DNA of 64,000 nucleotides from Legionella_C sp963803545 (GCA_963803545.1 CAWDMX010000001.1:310001-374000); one strand, 5' to 3'. Counted from the first letter of the stretch, positions 34,259-43,954 are shown. Made by a program: numbers and translations. The notes: generated from the sequence alone by a model not told the origin.

Positions 34259-35025
34259 CGTTGCACCCACCATAAAATCAAACCCGCAATAATCATTGGT
34301 AACGATAATAATTGCCCCATTGTTAACCAGTCAAATGCGATAAATCCCAGCTGTAAATCGGGTTGGCGAAAGCATTCCGCCAAGAAGCGGCATAACCCAT
34401 AAGTCATTAAGAAAACGGCGGAAACACAGCCCGCAGTACGTGGTTTTCTGGCATAAATCCATACTACTGAAAACAGGACCATTCCTTCTAAAAGAAACTC
34501 ATACAGTTGCGACGGATGCCGGGGAAGGCCATCGCTGTTTGGAAAAACCATTGCCCAAGAAACCGTGGTGACTCGCCCCCAAAGTTCAGCGTTGATAAAA
34601 TTGCCGATACGCCCAGCTGCTAAACCCAACGGCACTAAGGGTGCTACAAAATCCGCAATCGATAAAAAAGATTTTTTATTCTTGTAGGCAAAAAAAGAAA
34701 GAGCGCAAATCACCCCAATAAGTCCGCCGTGAAAAGACATCCCGCCCTCCCATATTTTAAACAGCGACAGGGGCGTATCAAGCAACTGCTTGGTGTTATA
34801 AAAAAGCATATACCCGAGTCTTCCACCAACAATTACACCCAGTCCACCGTAAAAAATAAGATCGCTAATCTGTTCCGAGGACCAATTAAGATGGTAGTGA
34901 TGCACGCGCCAACGGGCTAAAAGCCAAGCCATAGAAAACGCCAGTACGTACATCAACCCGTACCAATGAATACGTAGCGGTCCAATAGACAAAGCAATTG
35001 GATCTATTGCTGGAAAATTAAGCAT
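34243..35025 (-). CDS. lgt: Prolipoprotein diacylglyceryl transferase
   Basis: Inner-membrane enzyme that attaches diacylglycerol to the lipobox cysteine of lipoproteins. The 260 residues have about seven helices and the conserved FHGGLIG, RIGNFINAELWGR (catalytic R and N) and RHPSQLYE blocks. ATG 35025 has GAGG 5 nt upstream, better than the GTG at 35031. Coupled to thyA downstream and 7 bases after the TSUP gene. Confidence 0.96.
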   Translation of the reverse strand: MLNFPAIDPIALSIGPLRIHWYGLMYVLAFSMAWLLARWRVHHYHLNWSSEQISDLIFYGGLGVIVGGRLGYMLFYNTKQLLDTPLSLFKIWEGGMSFHGGLIGVICALSFFAYKNKKSFLSIADFVAPLVPLGLAAGRIGNFINAELWGRVTTVSWAMVFPNSDGLPRHPSQLYEFLLEGMVLFSVVWIYARKPRTAGCVSAVFLMTYGLCRFLAECFRQPDLQLGFIAFDWLTMGQLLSLPMIIAGLILWWVQRCKSI

Positions 35026-35032
35026 CAACACC

Positions 35033-35839
35033 TCAAACTAATAAATTAACAGCGCTTATTAGCAAAATAATAATAAATAAATACCGTAAATAGTGCACCG
35101 GCAATTTATAAGCCAATCGCGCACCAACGGGTGCCATTAAACAACTTGCAAGACCTATGCACGCTACCGCCGGCAAATAAACCGCGCCTATTGCGTTATC
35201 CAAATGAAGACCGGCTGTATTTTCAACCAGCATAAAAGCAAGTGTACCGCTAATTGCGATAGTAAGGGTACACGCTGCGGAAATTGCGGTTATTCGCGTC
35301 AAATTGACACCGCAGAAATGCAGGTAGGGAACAATCAACACGCCGCCACCAATGCCCAGTAAGCCTGAGTTCAATCCAATTAATGTCGATACCAAAAAAT
35401 TGACTACGGGAGAAGGGAAGCCCATTACTCGTTCGGATTTTTTATTACGCATCATTCTAACGGCTATTAGCAACAAAAATACCGCTAACATGCGCTCTAA
35501 AAGTTGCGAAGAAAAGACGTGCGACACCACGCTGCCGGCTACCGTTCCAAACACCAATCCCGGCCACAATTTATGGTAATTGACCCATAAAATATTTTGT
35601 AGGCGATGGTGAGAATATACCGAGGCCAACGAGCTTAGCATCATTATTGCCAAGGAGCTTGCAACCGCAACGTGCATCACTTGAGCGGCGGCAATGGCCG
35701 GATTGCTAGGCAACAAAAGAACCAGCGCTGGAACAATTATCACTCCGCCGCCAATACCCAACACGCCGGATAAAAACCCCGCGACAATCCCTACTATTAG
35801 AAAAATACCGTAGGTATGCGTTGAGAGCGCCATCAACAT
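35033..35839 (-). CDS. TSUP family permease (TauE/SafE)
   Basis: A 268-residue membrane protein with the two-fold TSUP pattern: GFLSGVLGIGGGVIIVPAL near the start and LNSGLLGIGGGVLIVPYL in the second half, the hallmark glycine motifs. Substrate unknown. The ATG at 35839 overlaps the end of ptsP; a second ATG at 35833 forms TGATG with the ptsP stop and may be the real, coupled start. Confidence 0.88.
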   Translation of the reverse strand: MLMALSTHTYGIFLIVGIVAGFLSGVLGIGGGVIIVPALVLLLPSNPAIAAAQVMHVAVASSLAIMMLSSLASVYSHHRLQNILWVNYHKLWPGLVFGTVAGSVVSHVFSSQLLERMLAVFLLLIAVRMMRNKKSERVMGFPSPVVNFLVSTLIGLNSGLLGIGGGVLIVPYLHFCGVNLTRITAISAACTLTIAISGTLAFMLVENTAGLHLDNAIGAVYLPAVACIGLASCLMAPVGARLAYKLPVHYLRYLFIIILLISAVNLLV

Positions 35840-38127
35840 TTTTTAGTAACTCGTATCAAACCGCCCAGACCTTCTTGCTCCAATGCTTCGTAGAGATGCT
35901 GGCGTATATCACTGGCATGTTCCATTTCTAACACGTCACTTAAAATTTTCCGCGCTTTCGCAAGCGAGATGTTTCGAATAACCCACTTCACTCGCGGAAG
36001 ACTGGAGGAATTCATGCTTAGGGTGTCAAAGCCCATAGCTACTAACAAAATGACAGCCACCGGATCACTAGCCATTTCGCCACAAATACTCACCTCAATA
36101 CCCGCAGAATGGCCGCCCTCAACAATTTTAATAAGCGTTTGCAACAAAGCCGGGTGAAAGGCGTCGTAAAGCGATGCTACGCGCGCATTGTTACGGTCCA
36201 CGGCCAGTAAATATTGGGTTAAGTCATTGCTACCTACCGATAAAAAATCCACCCGACGCGCTAAATCACGCGCAAGATAGGCCGCGGCTGGTACTTCAAT
36301 CATTACACCCAACTTGGGCTTACTAATAATGCATCCCTCTACTAATAATTCCTGAAACGCTTGCTCGATTAAATCGGCGGCTTCATCAACCTCTGCAAGG
36401 GTTGTTATCATTGGAAGCATGATTCGTAAATTACCCAGCTCTTCGCTGGCGCGCATCATAGCCCGAACCTGCAGTAAAAAAACATCCGGATGATCTAAGG
36501 TGACCCGTATACCGCGCCAGCCTAGATAGGGATTGTCCTCAACAATCGGAAAATAAGGCAGCACTTTGTCCCCACCAATGTCGAGCGTGCGCATGGTAAC
36601 CAAGCGCGGAGCAAATGCTTTTAAAATTTGCCGATAAATGATGTATTGTTCGTCTTCCGATGGAAAGCGGTCACGACTCATAAACGGCACTTCAGAGCGG
36701 TATAAACCAACCCCTTCAGCACCCACGCTTAAGGATAAACTCGCATCCATAGAAAGTCCGGTATTAACTTGCAAGGAGACGCGATAATTATCAATGGTTT
36801 CCGCAGGTTTATCACGCAAACTTACCAAACTTGCGTTTAACTGCTGCTCTTCTTGCACTACTTTTTTAAATTGACTAAGCAAGGCGCGTGAAGGCGAGAT
36901 ATAGACGTGTCCAAAAAAGCCGTCCACAATCACCGCGCGCCCGGCCAGGTTGTCAACTTTTAACCCGCGCACACCCATTACCGTAGGGACGCCAAGCGCA
37001 CGCGCCAGTATTGCCACGTGCGAGTTGTTAGCGCCTTTTGCCGAAACAATACCCAAGAGCAGTCCATCAGGAACCTCAGCAAGAGCAGAGGCGGTAATTT
37101 CTTCACCAATTAAGATGGTGCGTCGCGGGTAAACAATTTCTTCGCGCTGCGTTCGTTGAAGCTCGGCTAACACACGACGACCTAAATCGCGGAAATCACT
37201 AGCTCTTTCTTTGAGGTAATTATCATCCATATTCTCAAACTGTTGAATATGCCGCTTTATAACCGATGCAAGAGCGGCTTGCGCGCTTAAATGCTCATTT
37301 TGTATTACTGCCGCAACCTCCGCACCCAGACTGTCCTTGTCGAGTATGCGCACATATACGTCAAAGAGCGCGTGCTCTTCCTCTGCAACCGTGTTTTTCA
37401 TACGCCGACTTAAGCGCTGCATCTCTTCCCGCGCGCTTTGTAAGGCCGTGAAAAAAACCGTGACCTCCGCCTCAACATTCTCAATAATGACTCGTGGTAC
37501 GGCGTCAATATCGGCCGGGGGGTAAACAACTACAGCCGTCCCAATACCCACACCTGGAACGCTTCCCACCCCAGACAAAATATTTTGCACGGCCTCAGAT
37601 TTGTCGTTCCCCTGAGGTTTCGGTTGGGTTATCAAGGCAAGTTCACCCGTCGCCTCAGCGTGGGCAATTAAGCCACCCAGTTGAGCGGCAAGCGTAATTA
37701 AAAAAGCCTCATCGGCGTCATCAAAACAGCGTTCTCCCTGCTGTTGAACGTTTAAAACGCCGTATAATTTACGATGCTGGATAATAGGCACGCCCAAATA
37801 GGCTTGCAAATGCTCTTCTCCGAGCGAACTGTCTTGATGAAAATCCGGATGAAAAAAAGCATTACTGATATTAATGGGTTCCTCACGCCGGCCAATAAGG
37901 CCGATAATGCCACTGTCTAAACCAAAGCGCACCGAAGATTGCGCGGACTTGTTCAAGCCTTCGGTCGCAATTAATACGTATTCAGAATTTTTGAAGTCGA
38001 TAAGGTATACGGATACCGCATCCGCATTTACCGCTTTCTGAACTCGTTGAACTAATATGGTGAGTGCTTCAACTAAATGCGCAGCGGTTGTAACATCCTG
38101 TACAATTCGTTTTAAAATTTTTAACAT
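35833..38127 (-). CDS. ptsP: Phosphoenolpyruvate-protein phosphotransferase PtsP (EI-Ntr)
   Basis: First enzyme of the nitrogen-type phosphotransferase relay, moving phosphate from PEP to NPr. The 764 residues comprise a GAF domain (about 15-155), the PEP-utiliser N-domain, the phospho-histidine H370 in GANNSHVAILARALGVP, and the TIM barrel with GVGLYRSEVPFM, EVPAAAYLA and the active-site cysteine in EVSICGEMASDP. NPr and EIIA-Ntr genes are not in the window. It directly follows rppH (same order as E. coli) and overlaps the TSUP gene. Confidence 0.95.
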   Translation of the reverse strand: MLKILKRIVQDVTTAAHLVEALTILVQRVQKAVNADAVSVYLIDFKNSEYVLIATEGLNKSAQSSVRFGLDSGIIGLIGRREEPINISNAFFHPDFHQDSSLGEEHLQAYLGVPIIQHRKLYGVLNVQQQGERCFDDADEAFLITLAAQLGGLIAHAEATGELALITQPKPQGNDKSEAVQNILSGVGSVPGVGIGTAVVVYPPADIDAVPRVIIENVEAEVTVFFTALQSAREEMQRLSRRMKNTVAEEEHALFDVYVRILDKDSLGAEVAAVIQNEHLSAQAALASVIKRHIQQFENMDDNYLKERASDFRDLGRRVLAELQRTQREEIVYPRRTILIGEEITASALAEVPDGLLLGIVSAKGANNSHVAILARALGVPTVMGVRGLKVDNLAGRAVIVDGFFGHVYISPSRALLSQFKKVVQEEQQLNASLVSLRDKPAETIDNYRVSLQVNTGLSMDASLSLSVGAEGVGLYRSEVPFMSRDRFPSEDEQYIIYRQILKAFAPRLVTMRTLDIGGDKVLPYFPIVEDNPYLGWRGIRVTLDHPDVFLLQVRAMMRASEELGNLRIMLPMITTLAEVDEAADLIEQAFQELLVEGCIISKPKLGVMIEVPAAAYLARDLARRVDFLSVGSNDLTQYLLAVDRNNARVASLYDAFHPALLQTLIKIVEGGHSAGIEVSICGEMASDPVAVILLVAMGFDTLSMNSSSLPRVKWVIRNISLAKARKILSDVLEMEHASDIRQHLYEALEQEGLGGLIRVTKKC

Positions 38128-38652
38128 TTAGCGATTATGATTACCTCGTTTACGGCGAAATCCAAACGGCGTTCGTCTTTTTTTAATGAAAGATTCCAGT
38201 TCTTTAAGCGCTTGCGCGTAAACCTGGCGCTTGAAGAATATAACCTGCGTTTCAGGTTCTTGATAGGCAATCCAACGCCAACTATCAAACTCCGGTGAGT
38301 CGCTCAAGTCCAAACGAATTTTCTGTTGCGCGCTTACTAATTTAAGCAAATACCATTTTTGTTTCTGACCAATAACCAAAGGCACGCTGCCGTGGCGAAG
38401 GTATTGTTTGGGCAAGCGATATTTCAGCCAACGTTTCGTAACTCCATAGACTTCCACATCCTCTTTTTCGAGGCCCACTTCTTCGAAAAGCTCACGATAC
38501 ATGGCATCAAGCGCGCTTTCCCCACTGACAAGGCCTCCTTGTGGAAATTGCCAAGCGTCATGACCCTGACGTCTCCCCCAAAAAAGATGCCCCAAATCAT
38601 TTATTAATACAATTCCAACGTTAAGGCGATACCCTGCTCTATCTACTACCAT
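38128..38652 (-). CDS. rppH: RNA pyrophosphohydrolase
   Basis: Nudix hydrolase that removes pyrophosphate from mRNA 5' ends and so starts RNase E decay. The 174 residues begin VVDRAGYRLNVGIVLIN; the Nudix box runs from G39 to L61 with E45, R53, E54, E57 and E58 in place. WQFPQGGL and the basic C-terminus are typical of RppH. First gene of the rppH-ptsP-TSUP-lgt-thyA run. Confidence 0.95.
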   Translation of the reverse strand: MVVDRAGYRLNVGIVLINDLGHLFWGRRQGHDAWQFPQGGLVSGESALDAMYRELFEEVGLEKEDVEVYGVTKRWLKYRLPKQYLRHGSVPLVIGQKQKWYLLKLVSAQQKIRLDLSDSPEFDSWRWIAYQEPETQVIFFKRQVYAQALKELESFIKKRRTPFGFRRKRGNHNR

Positions 38653-38786
38653 ATAGTACTGCTTACATAAACCAATATTGCCTTGATTTTTTCATATAAT
38701 GTTAGGCTTATGCAAATGAATCTCTCGTTATTTTTTAATAATAATGAATATAACTCTATAAGGCTACGAATACCTGATTAACTGTA

Positions 38787-38795
38787 TGCTAGAAT
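38787..38795 (+). promoter_or_regulatory. Possible extended -10 promoter of ansA
   Basis: TGCTAGAAT at 38787-38795 is an extended -10 element (TGn then TAGAAT) with no clear -35 box. The start would be near 38802, 25 bases before ATG 38828. Confidence 0.35.
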
Positions 38796-38827
38796 AAGAA
38801 GCTAACTGTTGATGTTTCGGTAATGCT

Positions 38828-39838
38828 ATGAATAAAAAAATTCTTATTTTGAATACGGGCGGTACGATTAGTAGCATCCCCAGCGACCAGGGCTACTTAC
38901 CTGTACGCGACTATATTCACACCGTTTTATCCTCGTTGGTTAGTCTGCATCATCCAGATATGCCTACCTATGATATCAAAGAGTACGACCCTTTATTAGA
39001 CTCCTCAAATATGGGTGTTAGCGAGTGGAATCAAATTGCTGAAGACCTCGCTACAAACTACGACGCCTACGATGGTTTTTTGATTTTCCATGGAACCGAT
39101 ACCATGGCATATACCGCATCGGCTCTGTCTTTTATGTTGGAAAATTTAACCAAGCCCGTGTTAATAACCGGCTCGCAAATTCCCCTATCGCAGGTACGCA
39201 ATGACGCCATAGATAATATTTGCACCTCTTTGTGGATAATAGCCCACTTACCGATTCCCGAGGTTTGCATTTATTTTAATCAAAGCTTGCTGCGTGGTAA
39301 TCGCTGTCAAAAAGTAAGCGCCCAACACTTTAAAGCATTTAACTCACCCAACTTTCCCCATTTAGCGGATATTGGCATTGAAATTGAATTGAACCAACAG
39401 CTCATTTTAGCGCAACCAACACAGCCGTTTGCCGTGCAAACCATCAAACCCCATCTGGTTGCCAATGTTCGTTTGTTTCCCGGCTTCTCAATGAACATAT
39501 TAGCCGCAATCCTTCAACAACCCATCAAAGGTTTAATTTTAGAAACCTATGGGGCGGGAAACGCGCCCAACAATGACCCTTATTTTCTACACTTATTAAG
39601 CGACGCCAATGAGCGAGGCGTCGTTATTGTGAACTGCACCCAATGTCCGCACGGAGAAGTGCAAATGCATCAATACGCCACGGGGCACACGTTAAAGGAC
39701 GTGGGCGTCATTAGTGGATTTGATTTAACGCTTGAAGCCGCTCATTGCAAATTATTGGTTTTATTAAGCAAAAACTACTCCGTTGAACACATTAAATATC
39801 TGATGCAAAAAAATATTATTGGTGAACTAACCCATTGA
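38828..39838 (+). CDS. ansA: Type I (cytoplasmic) L-asparaginase
   Basis: Hydrolyses asparagine to aspartate and ammonia. The 336 residues have no signal peptide, as expected of AnsA. The two catalytic blocks are NTGGTIS (T13) and FHGTDTMAYTASAL (T90-D91). Length equals E. coli AnsA (338). The end overlaps the convergent orphan gene by 12 bases. Confidence 0.93.
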   Translation: MNKKILILNTGGTISSIPSDQGYLPVRDYIHTVLSSLVSLHHPDMPTYDIKEYDPLLDSSNMGVSEWNQIAEDLATNYDAYDGFLIFHGTDTMAYTASALSFMLENLTKPVLITGSQIPLSQVRNDAIDNICTSLWIIAHLPIPEVCIYFNQSLLRGNRCQKVSAQHFKAFNSPNFPHLADIGIEIELNQQLILAQPTQPFAVQTIKPHLVANVRLFPGFSMNILAAILQQPIKGLILETYGAGNAPNNDPYFLHLLSDANERGVVIVNCTQCPHGEVQMHQYATGHTLKDVGVISGFDLTLEAAHCKLLVLLSKNYSVEHIKYLMQKNIIGELTH

Positions 39839-40270
39839 CGGTTGAGCCGCCTTGGTTAAGAAATTTTCGGTGATGCTGTCTATTGTTTGCTGAAGGTAAT
39901 AACCCATCTGTCCTTCCGATGGGATAATTTTCATAAGCGGAAAATTAACCGCATGTTCTGCGCACAGCTTGTTATTCTCAATCTTCAAATTTCTACACAT
40001 ATCAATCACCGCCCCAGCCATTTCAACGGTAAACTCATCTTTAATAGCAAAACATCGGCTTTTAACCTCGGTAATCCATGTTTGGTAGCGTTCTAATTTT
40101 TCGTTTTCTAACTCTTTATTACTGTTCCAGTTTGGCAAGCGTGTCGCTACCTCGTTATAAATTTCGGGACATCCAAGTCCCCAAAATTCACTCGCCAACG
40201 CGACAAGTATGCCTGCGGCGCCCTGGCCGTCCTGGTCCTCCTTAATTATGATCCCCTTTACGGGGCTCAT
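39827..40270 (-). CDS. Orphan helical protein
   Basis: A 147-residue soluble protein, mostly helical, with no signal peptide, membrane helix or recognised family. Contains GQGAAGILVALASEFWGLG near the start and YYLQQTIDSITENF near the end. No strong ribosome site precedes ATG 40270. It converges with ansA (12-base overlap). Effector or orphan status cannot be judged. Confidence 0.5.
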   Translation of the reverse strand: MSPVKGIIIKEDQDGQGAAGILVALASEFWGLGCPEIYNEVATRLPNWNSNKELENEKLERYQTWITEVKSRCFAIKDEFTVEMAGAVIDMCRNLKIENNKLCAEHAVNFPLMKIIPSEGQMGYYLQQTIDSITENFLTKAAQPSMG

Positions 40271-40356
40271 AATTTGCGCTCCCCAATGACTGACGCCTTT
40301 TCGTATGTCTTATATTTTGCCTGCGGCAAAACATCCGACCCTAAGGCTACCAGGGA

Positions 40357-40887
40357 CTACAGGCCTCGGTCTGCGACCTTCCTTGGCCTGCAGCGATTGT
40401 TCATAAACGAGCATAGTGAAGGATAGTGTTCTCGGTTGAGAACCTGAATTACATACAAAGCATGAAAATACTGCGCAGTTATTGAGGGATCCGCATAGGG
40501 TTTGGCGTTAACCAGTGCTAGAAAAGTAATTTTGCCGTATATGTGCTCTAAAAAAATACGCGCCTTACTTAAAGCCGGGCCAGTATAGCCATTTGTAGGC
40601 AACGTCTGACTAATATCCGAGCACTTAGTGTTTGTTTGTTTAATGCGCTCCATTATAGCCTTATACAAGGCTTCATCGTCTTGTTGATTGGTAATCAATT
40701 CCTCTATTGCTTTAATCAAGCTCTTTACCGCAGCTCTTTTTGCTGCAGAAATTTTTGGATCCCGGGATGAATTAAAATAATATAAAAATTTATTAGTCGT
40801 AGATTCATCGTTGTATTTAGAGGTACTGATAATATCTTTAAGAACTGGAATTAAATTTTTTATTACCGCATCTGAAAAAATGGTCAT
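40357..40887 (-). CDS. Orphan helical protein
   Basis: A 176-residue soluble protein predicted to be nearly all helix, with KRAAVKSLIKAIEELIT and KARIFLEHIYGKI. Family not recognised. ATG 40887 is chosen for its AGGAAG site; the frame is open to 40947. It lies 86 bases before the other orphan gene on the same strand and divergent from glmU. Confidence 0.6.
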   Translation of the reverse strand: MTIFSDAVIKNLIPVLKDIISTSKYNDESTTNKFLYYFNSSRDPKISAAKRAAVKSLIKAIEELITNQQDDEALYKAIMERIKQTNTKCSDISQTLPTNGYTGPALSKARIFLEHIYGKITFLALVNAKPYADPSITAQYFHALYVIQVLNREHYPSLCSFMNNRCRPRKVADRGL

Positions 40888-41009
40888 CGTTGTCTTCCTG
40901 TACGCGAATTTTTCATAATAACAGCAAAAAAAATTGACGCAATGCACACAATACTGTTTTAAAAAAGGCTCAGCACTGGTAAATTAGCTTTTTGCCAACG
41001 GAAATGATT

Positions 41010-42383
41010 ATGGCCTTACATATTGTTATCTTAGCCGGTGGGGCTGGAAAACGAATGTTTTCTGAACGCCCTAAGGTGCTTCATCAGTTGGGCGGTGTTT
41101 CTATGCTTCAACGAGTCGTGGGCACCGCCAGACAATTAAAACCGGATCAAATTCACGTCATTTATGGACACCAGGGAGAGCAATTAAAAAACGCGCTTCC
41201 CGATGCCTCGGTGAATTGGGTGTTGCAAGAACAGCAATTAGGAACAGGGCATGCTGTATTGCAAGCCTTGGCCTACATTCCAAAACATGCGCAGGTGCTG
41301 ATTCTTTCGGGAGATGTGCCGCTTATTCAAGCAAAAACCTTACATAATTTGCTAAGCCATCCGCATGCTTTAGCCTTGCTTGTAGCCCGATTGCCCAACC
41401 CCCAAGGATTGGGGCGTATTGTTCGCGATAGCAACCAATCCATTATTGCGATTGTAGAGGAAAAAGACGCAAACCCCGCTGAGAAAAAAATTCAGGAGAT
41501 TTACAGTGGTGTATGTGCACTTCCCGCAACACACCTGCATCAATGGCTGCCCAATATTCGTAATTGCAATGCGCAAAAAGAACATTATCTAACGGACATC
41601 ATAGCGATGGCCGTTGCCGATTTTTGTCCTATTGAAGCCTTGCATACCGATAATATCTACGAAATTAAAGGGGTCAATACGAAGTTGCAGCTAGAGCAGT
41701 TGGAGCGTTTTTGGCAACAACAACAAGCGGAGAAATTTTTATCCGAAGGGGTCGCTATTGCCGACAGCCAAAGTTTTTATTTGCGCGGAGAGCTGACCTG
41801 CGGCCGCGATGTGAGTATCGATATCAATTGTATCTTTATTGGCAAGGTGATTGTTGGCGACGGGTGTATTATTGGTCCCAACTGCGTGCTCGCCAACAGC
41901 ACTATTGGCAACGGAAGTGCTGTTAAAGCCAACAGCGTAGTTGAAGACAGTTTGATTGGCGCCGATTGCAGTATTGGACCTTTTGCACGCTTGCGCACCG
42001 GCACGGTACTTGCCGAAAAATGTCGAATTGGAAATTTCGTTGAAACAAAGGCGGTGCAACTAGGATGCAACACAAAGGCGAGTCATTTAAGCTATCTTGG
42101 TGATGCCACCATTGGAGCCAATGTTAACATAGGTGCGGGAACCATTACCTGCAACTACGACGGCATTAATAAGAATAAAACAACCATCGCTGATAACGCA
42201 TTTATTGGCTCCGGTACGCAATTAATTGCTCCTATTAGCATCGGCGACGGCGCAACTATTGGTGCGGGTAGCACCTTGCGTAAGGATGCGCCGGCGCATC
42301 AACTAACCTTATCAATTAGTCAGGAAAAGACTATCTCTAGTTGGAAGAGACCCGCAAAAAATACTACGCGTGACTCGGTATAA
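41010..42383 (+). CDS. glmU: Bifunctional GlcNAc-1-P uridyltransferase / GlcN-1-P acetyltransferase
   Basis: Makes UDP-GlcNAc for peptidoglycan and lipopolysaccharide. The 457-residue protein starts with the nucleotidyltransferase motif LAGGAGKRMFSERPKVLH, continues with GTGHAV, and from about residue 250 carries left-handed beta-helix hexapeptides (IGPNCVLANS, VNIGAGTITCNYDGINKNKT) of the acetyltransferase. ATG 41010 has GGAA 7 nt upstream. Length equals E. coli (456). Confidence 0.96.
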   Translation: MALHIVILAGGAGKRMFSERPKVLHQLGGVSMLQRVVGTARQLKPDQIHVIYGHQGEQLKNALPDASVNWVLQEQQLGTGHAVLQALAYIPKHAQVLILSGDVPLIQAKTLHNLLSHPHALALLVARLPNPQGLGRIVRDSNQSIIAIVEEKDANPAEKKIQEIYSGVCALPATHLHQWLPNIRNCNAQKEHYLTDIIAMAVADFCPIEALHTDNIYEIKGVNTKLQLEQLERFWQQQQAEKFLSEGVAIADSQSFYLRGELTCGRDVSIDINCIFIGKVIVGDGCIIGPNCVLANSTIGNGSAVKANSVVEDSLIGADCSIGPFARLRTGTVLAEKCRIGNFVETKAVQLGCNTKASHLSYLGDATIGANVNIGAGTITCNYDGINKNKTTIADNAFIGSGTQLIAPISIGDGATIGAGSTLRKDAPAHQLTLSISQEKTISSWKRPAKNTTRDSV

Positions 42384-42386
42384 TTG

Positions 42387-42425
42387 CCGTAGTTTGAGCT
42401 CCTTTTTTGATGGACAAAACTACGG
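42387..42425. repeat. 9-bp inverted repeat between convergent genes
   Basis: CCGTAGTTT (42387-42395) and AAACTACGG (42417-42425), loop 21 bases. It starts four bases after the glmU stop and precedes the opposite gene's end, so it may be a bidirectional transcript end. There is no T-run after the right arm. Confidence 0.4.
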
Positions 42426-42440
42426 GTATAGCTAATAAAG

Positions 42441-43643
42441 TTATAAAAAATTTATACACCCACGAATTAGCCGATAGTGTGAAATTTGCTCGTAGGAAAA
42501 AATTCCTACGAATAAAATACTGTAATTAACAAGGCATAATAATGAGTTGGCGGCTGTATTGGCGATAAGAATACGCAAGCCCGGATGGCCCAAATAAACC
42601 GTGCGCTTCAAAAAATCCAGTAAAAACGCGTTGGTTCCAAGTGAAATAAGCAAAGCAAGCGTTGCTGCCGGAATTCTGCGCGGCATTATAAACGTATAAT
42701 AGGGGTTTAAGTTAAACATTTCCGGCGAGGGAAGCGCGACTATTGCCATCAGTAATAAATCAAATGCGAATTGAGCAACCACCACTATAAAAATAAATCG
42801 GACGTTGGCTTTATAATCAAAAATTTCCGTTAACACAGTACTTACCAAAAGCACAAGGGGCGACAAAATAGTGCTCGCGCCTAGTATCCAGCCGTTTTTA
42901 AAAGCTATTAAGCGATACTCACAAGCAAGGCTTATTAAAACGATAACGACGCTGAAACTTACTAAATATTGATAGACCGGATAGCTGTACGGATACTGGG
43001 GCGCAGAATTAGTTTTTAACGCGTTGCGGTCACGCCGCGCAACGTAAAAAATAAAGCCGAAAGCGGTGAGCGTTAGACCAATAATGGTAATCAATAAGGA
43101 GTTAATAAAAATAGAGACAATAATACCGGAAAGCCCCCCGGAGAAAAGCAACCAGAAATCGATTGTAAAAAAAGATAGTCCACCCAGCAGCGCAACAATC
43201 AGCAGCCGATACACCGTCCCTTTGCAAGGCTTTTTCCTAAAGTAGAAATAGAGTTGCGGCAGATAAAAGCTCGCCACAAAGGCAACGGTTGTAGAAAAAA
43301 ACTTTTTAGGAATATCTTCAAATATAATTTGGTAGGCGATTTGGTCGTGTAATTTATCGGCCGCGGGTAAGTTAACCAACAAATAAATTCCGGTTGAAAA
43401 TACATACAGCGCGATGAGCGATTGATTAAAGAACAACCACCGTTTCTCATCGCTTGCGCTGTATAAAGAGAGCAAGAAAATGGCTGCCACTAAAGGGCAG
43501 AGCAAGCTTGTTACGGTAAAGGTCAGGTTTTTTACGACGATAATTTTAAAAGAAACGTTAATCAACAGCACTAAGCACGTAACCATGGCAACGGTTAACA
43601 ATAGATGGCTGCGCGCCTGGTGAATAGTTGCAGACTTGTACAT
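42441..43643 (-). CDS. Polytopic membrane protein, possibly two fused VUT-like halves
   Basis: About 400 residues with around twelve helices. Two halves look alike: KNLTFTVTSLLCPLVAAIFL...IFEDIPKKFFSTTVAF and KNGWILGASTILSPLVLLVS...FIMPRRIPAATLALLIS. The second half, with STVLTEIFDYK before it, is close to the VUT/YhhQ family of queuosine-precursor transporters; a duplicated arrangement is an inference. ATG 43643 has AAGG upstream; GTG 43676 is an alternative. It lies next to tatB on the same strand, where tatC would often be. Confidence 0.6.
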   Translation of the reverse strand: MYKSATIHQARSHLLLTVAMVTCLVLLINVSFKIIVVKNLTFTVTSLLCPLVAAIFLLSLYSASDEKRWLFFNQSLIALYVFSTGIYLLVNLPAADKLHDQIAYQIIFEDIPKKFFSTTVAFVASFYLPQLYFYFRKKPCKGTVYRLLIVALLGGLSFFTIDFWLLFSGGLSGIIVSIFINSLLITIIGLTLTAFGFIFYVARRDRNALKTNSAPQYPYSYPVYQYLVSFSVVIVLISLACEYRLIAFKNGWILGASTILSPLVLLVSTVLTEIFDYKANVRFIFIVVVAQFAFDLLLMAIVALPSPEMFNLNPYYTFIMPRRIPAATLALLISLGTNAFLLDFLKRTVYLGHPGLRILIANTAANSLLCLVNYSILFVGIFSYEQISHYRLIRGCINFL

Positions 43644-43693
43644 TGGTGCATACCTTAGATTAAAACGATAACTCACATCCTACACAACGCGTG

Positions 43694-43954
43694 CTATCTT
43701 CGTGTTTCCGGGTCTTCTAATCCGGGGACGGTTCGGATGTTTTTGTTGTAAACGGCATCAATTTTTTCAGCCTCAATAATATTTTTTTCAAGCTGATGTT
43801 GTTGTAATTGCGTCTGCCAAAATCGATGAAACTTCTGTTTTATTGTCTCGATTGCTTGAACAATTGTTGCAATATTGGCGGCAACAGCGGGTAGATGGCT
43901 GGGTTTAAACACCACAACTGCCACCATAAAAATCACCACCCATTCGCCAATCAT
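43694..43954 (-). CDS. tatB: Twin-arginine translocase subunit TatB
   Basis: An 86-residue protein with one N-terminal helix (GEWVVIFMVAVVVFKP), a P-x-x-LP hinge (KPSHLPAVAANI) and an amphipathic helix, the TatA/B fold. The E at position 4 is the polar residue typical of TatB. TatB recognises folded Tat substrates together with TatC. The start overlaps the tatA stop as ATGA. TatC is not adjacent. Confidence 0.82.
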   Translation of the reverse strand: MIGEWVVIFMVAVVVFKPSHLPAVAANIATIVQAIETIKQKFHRFWQTQLQQHQLEKNIIEAEKIDAVYNKNIRTVPGLEDPETRR

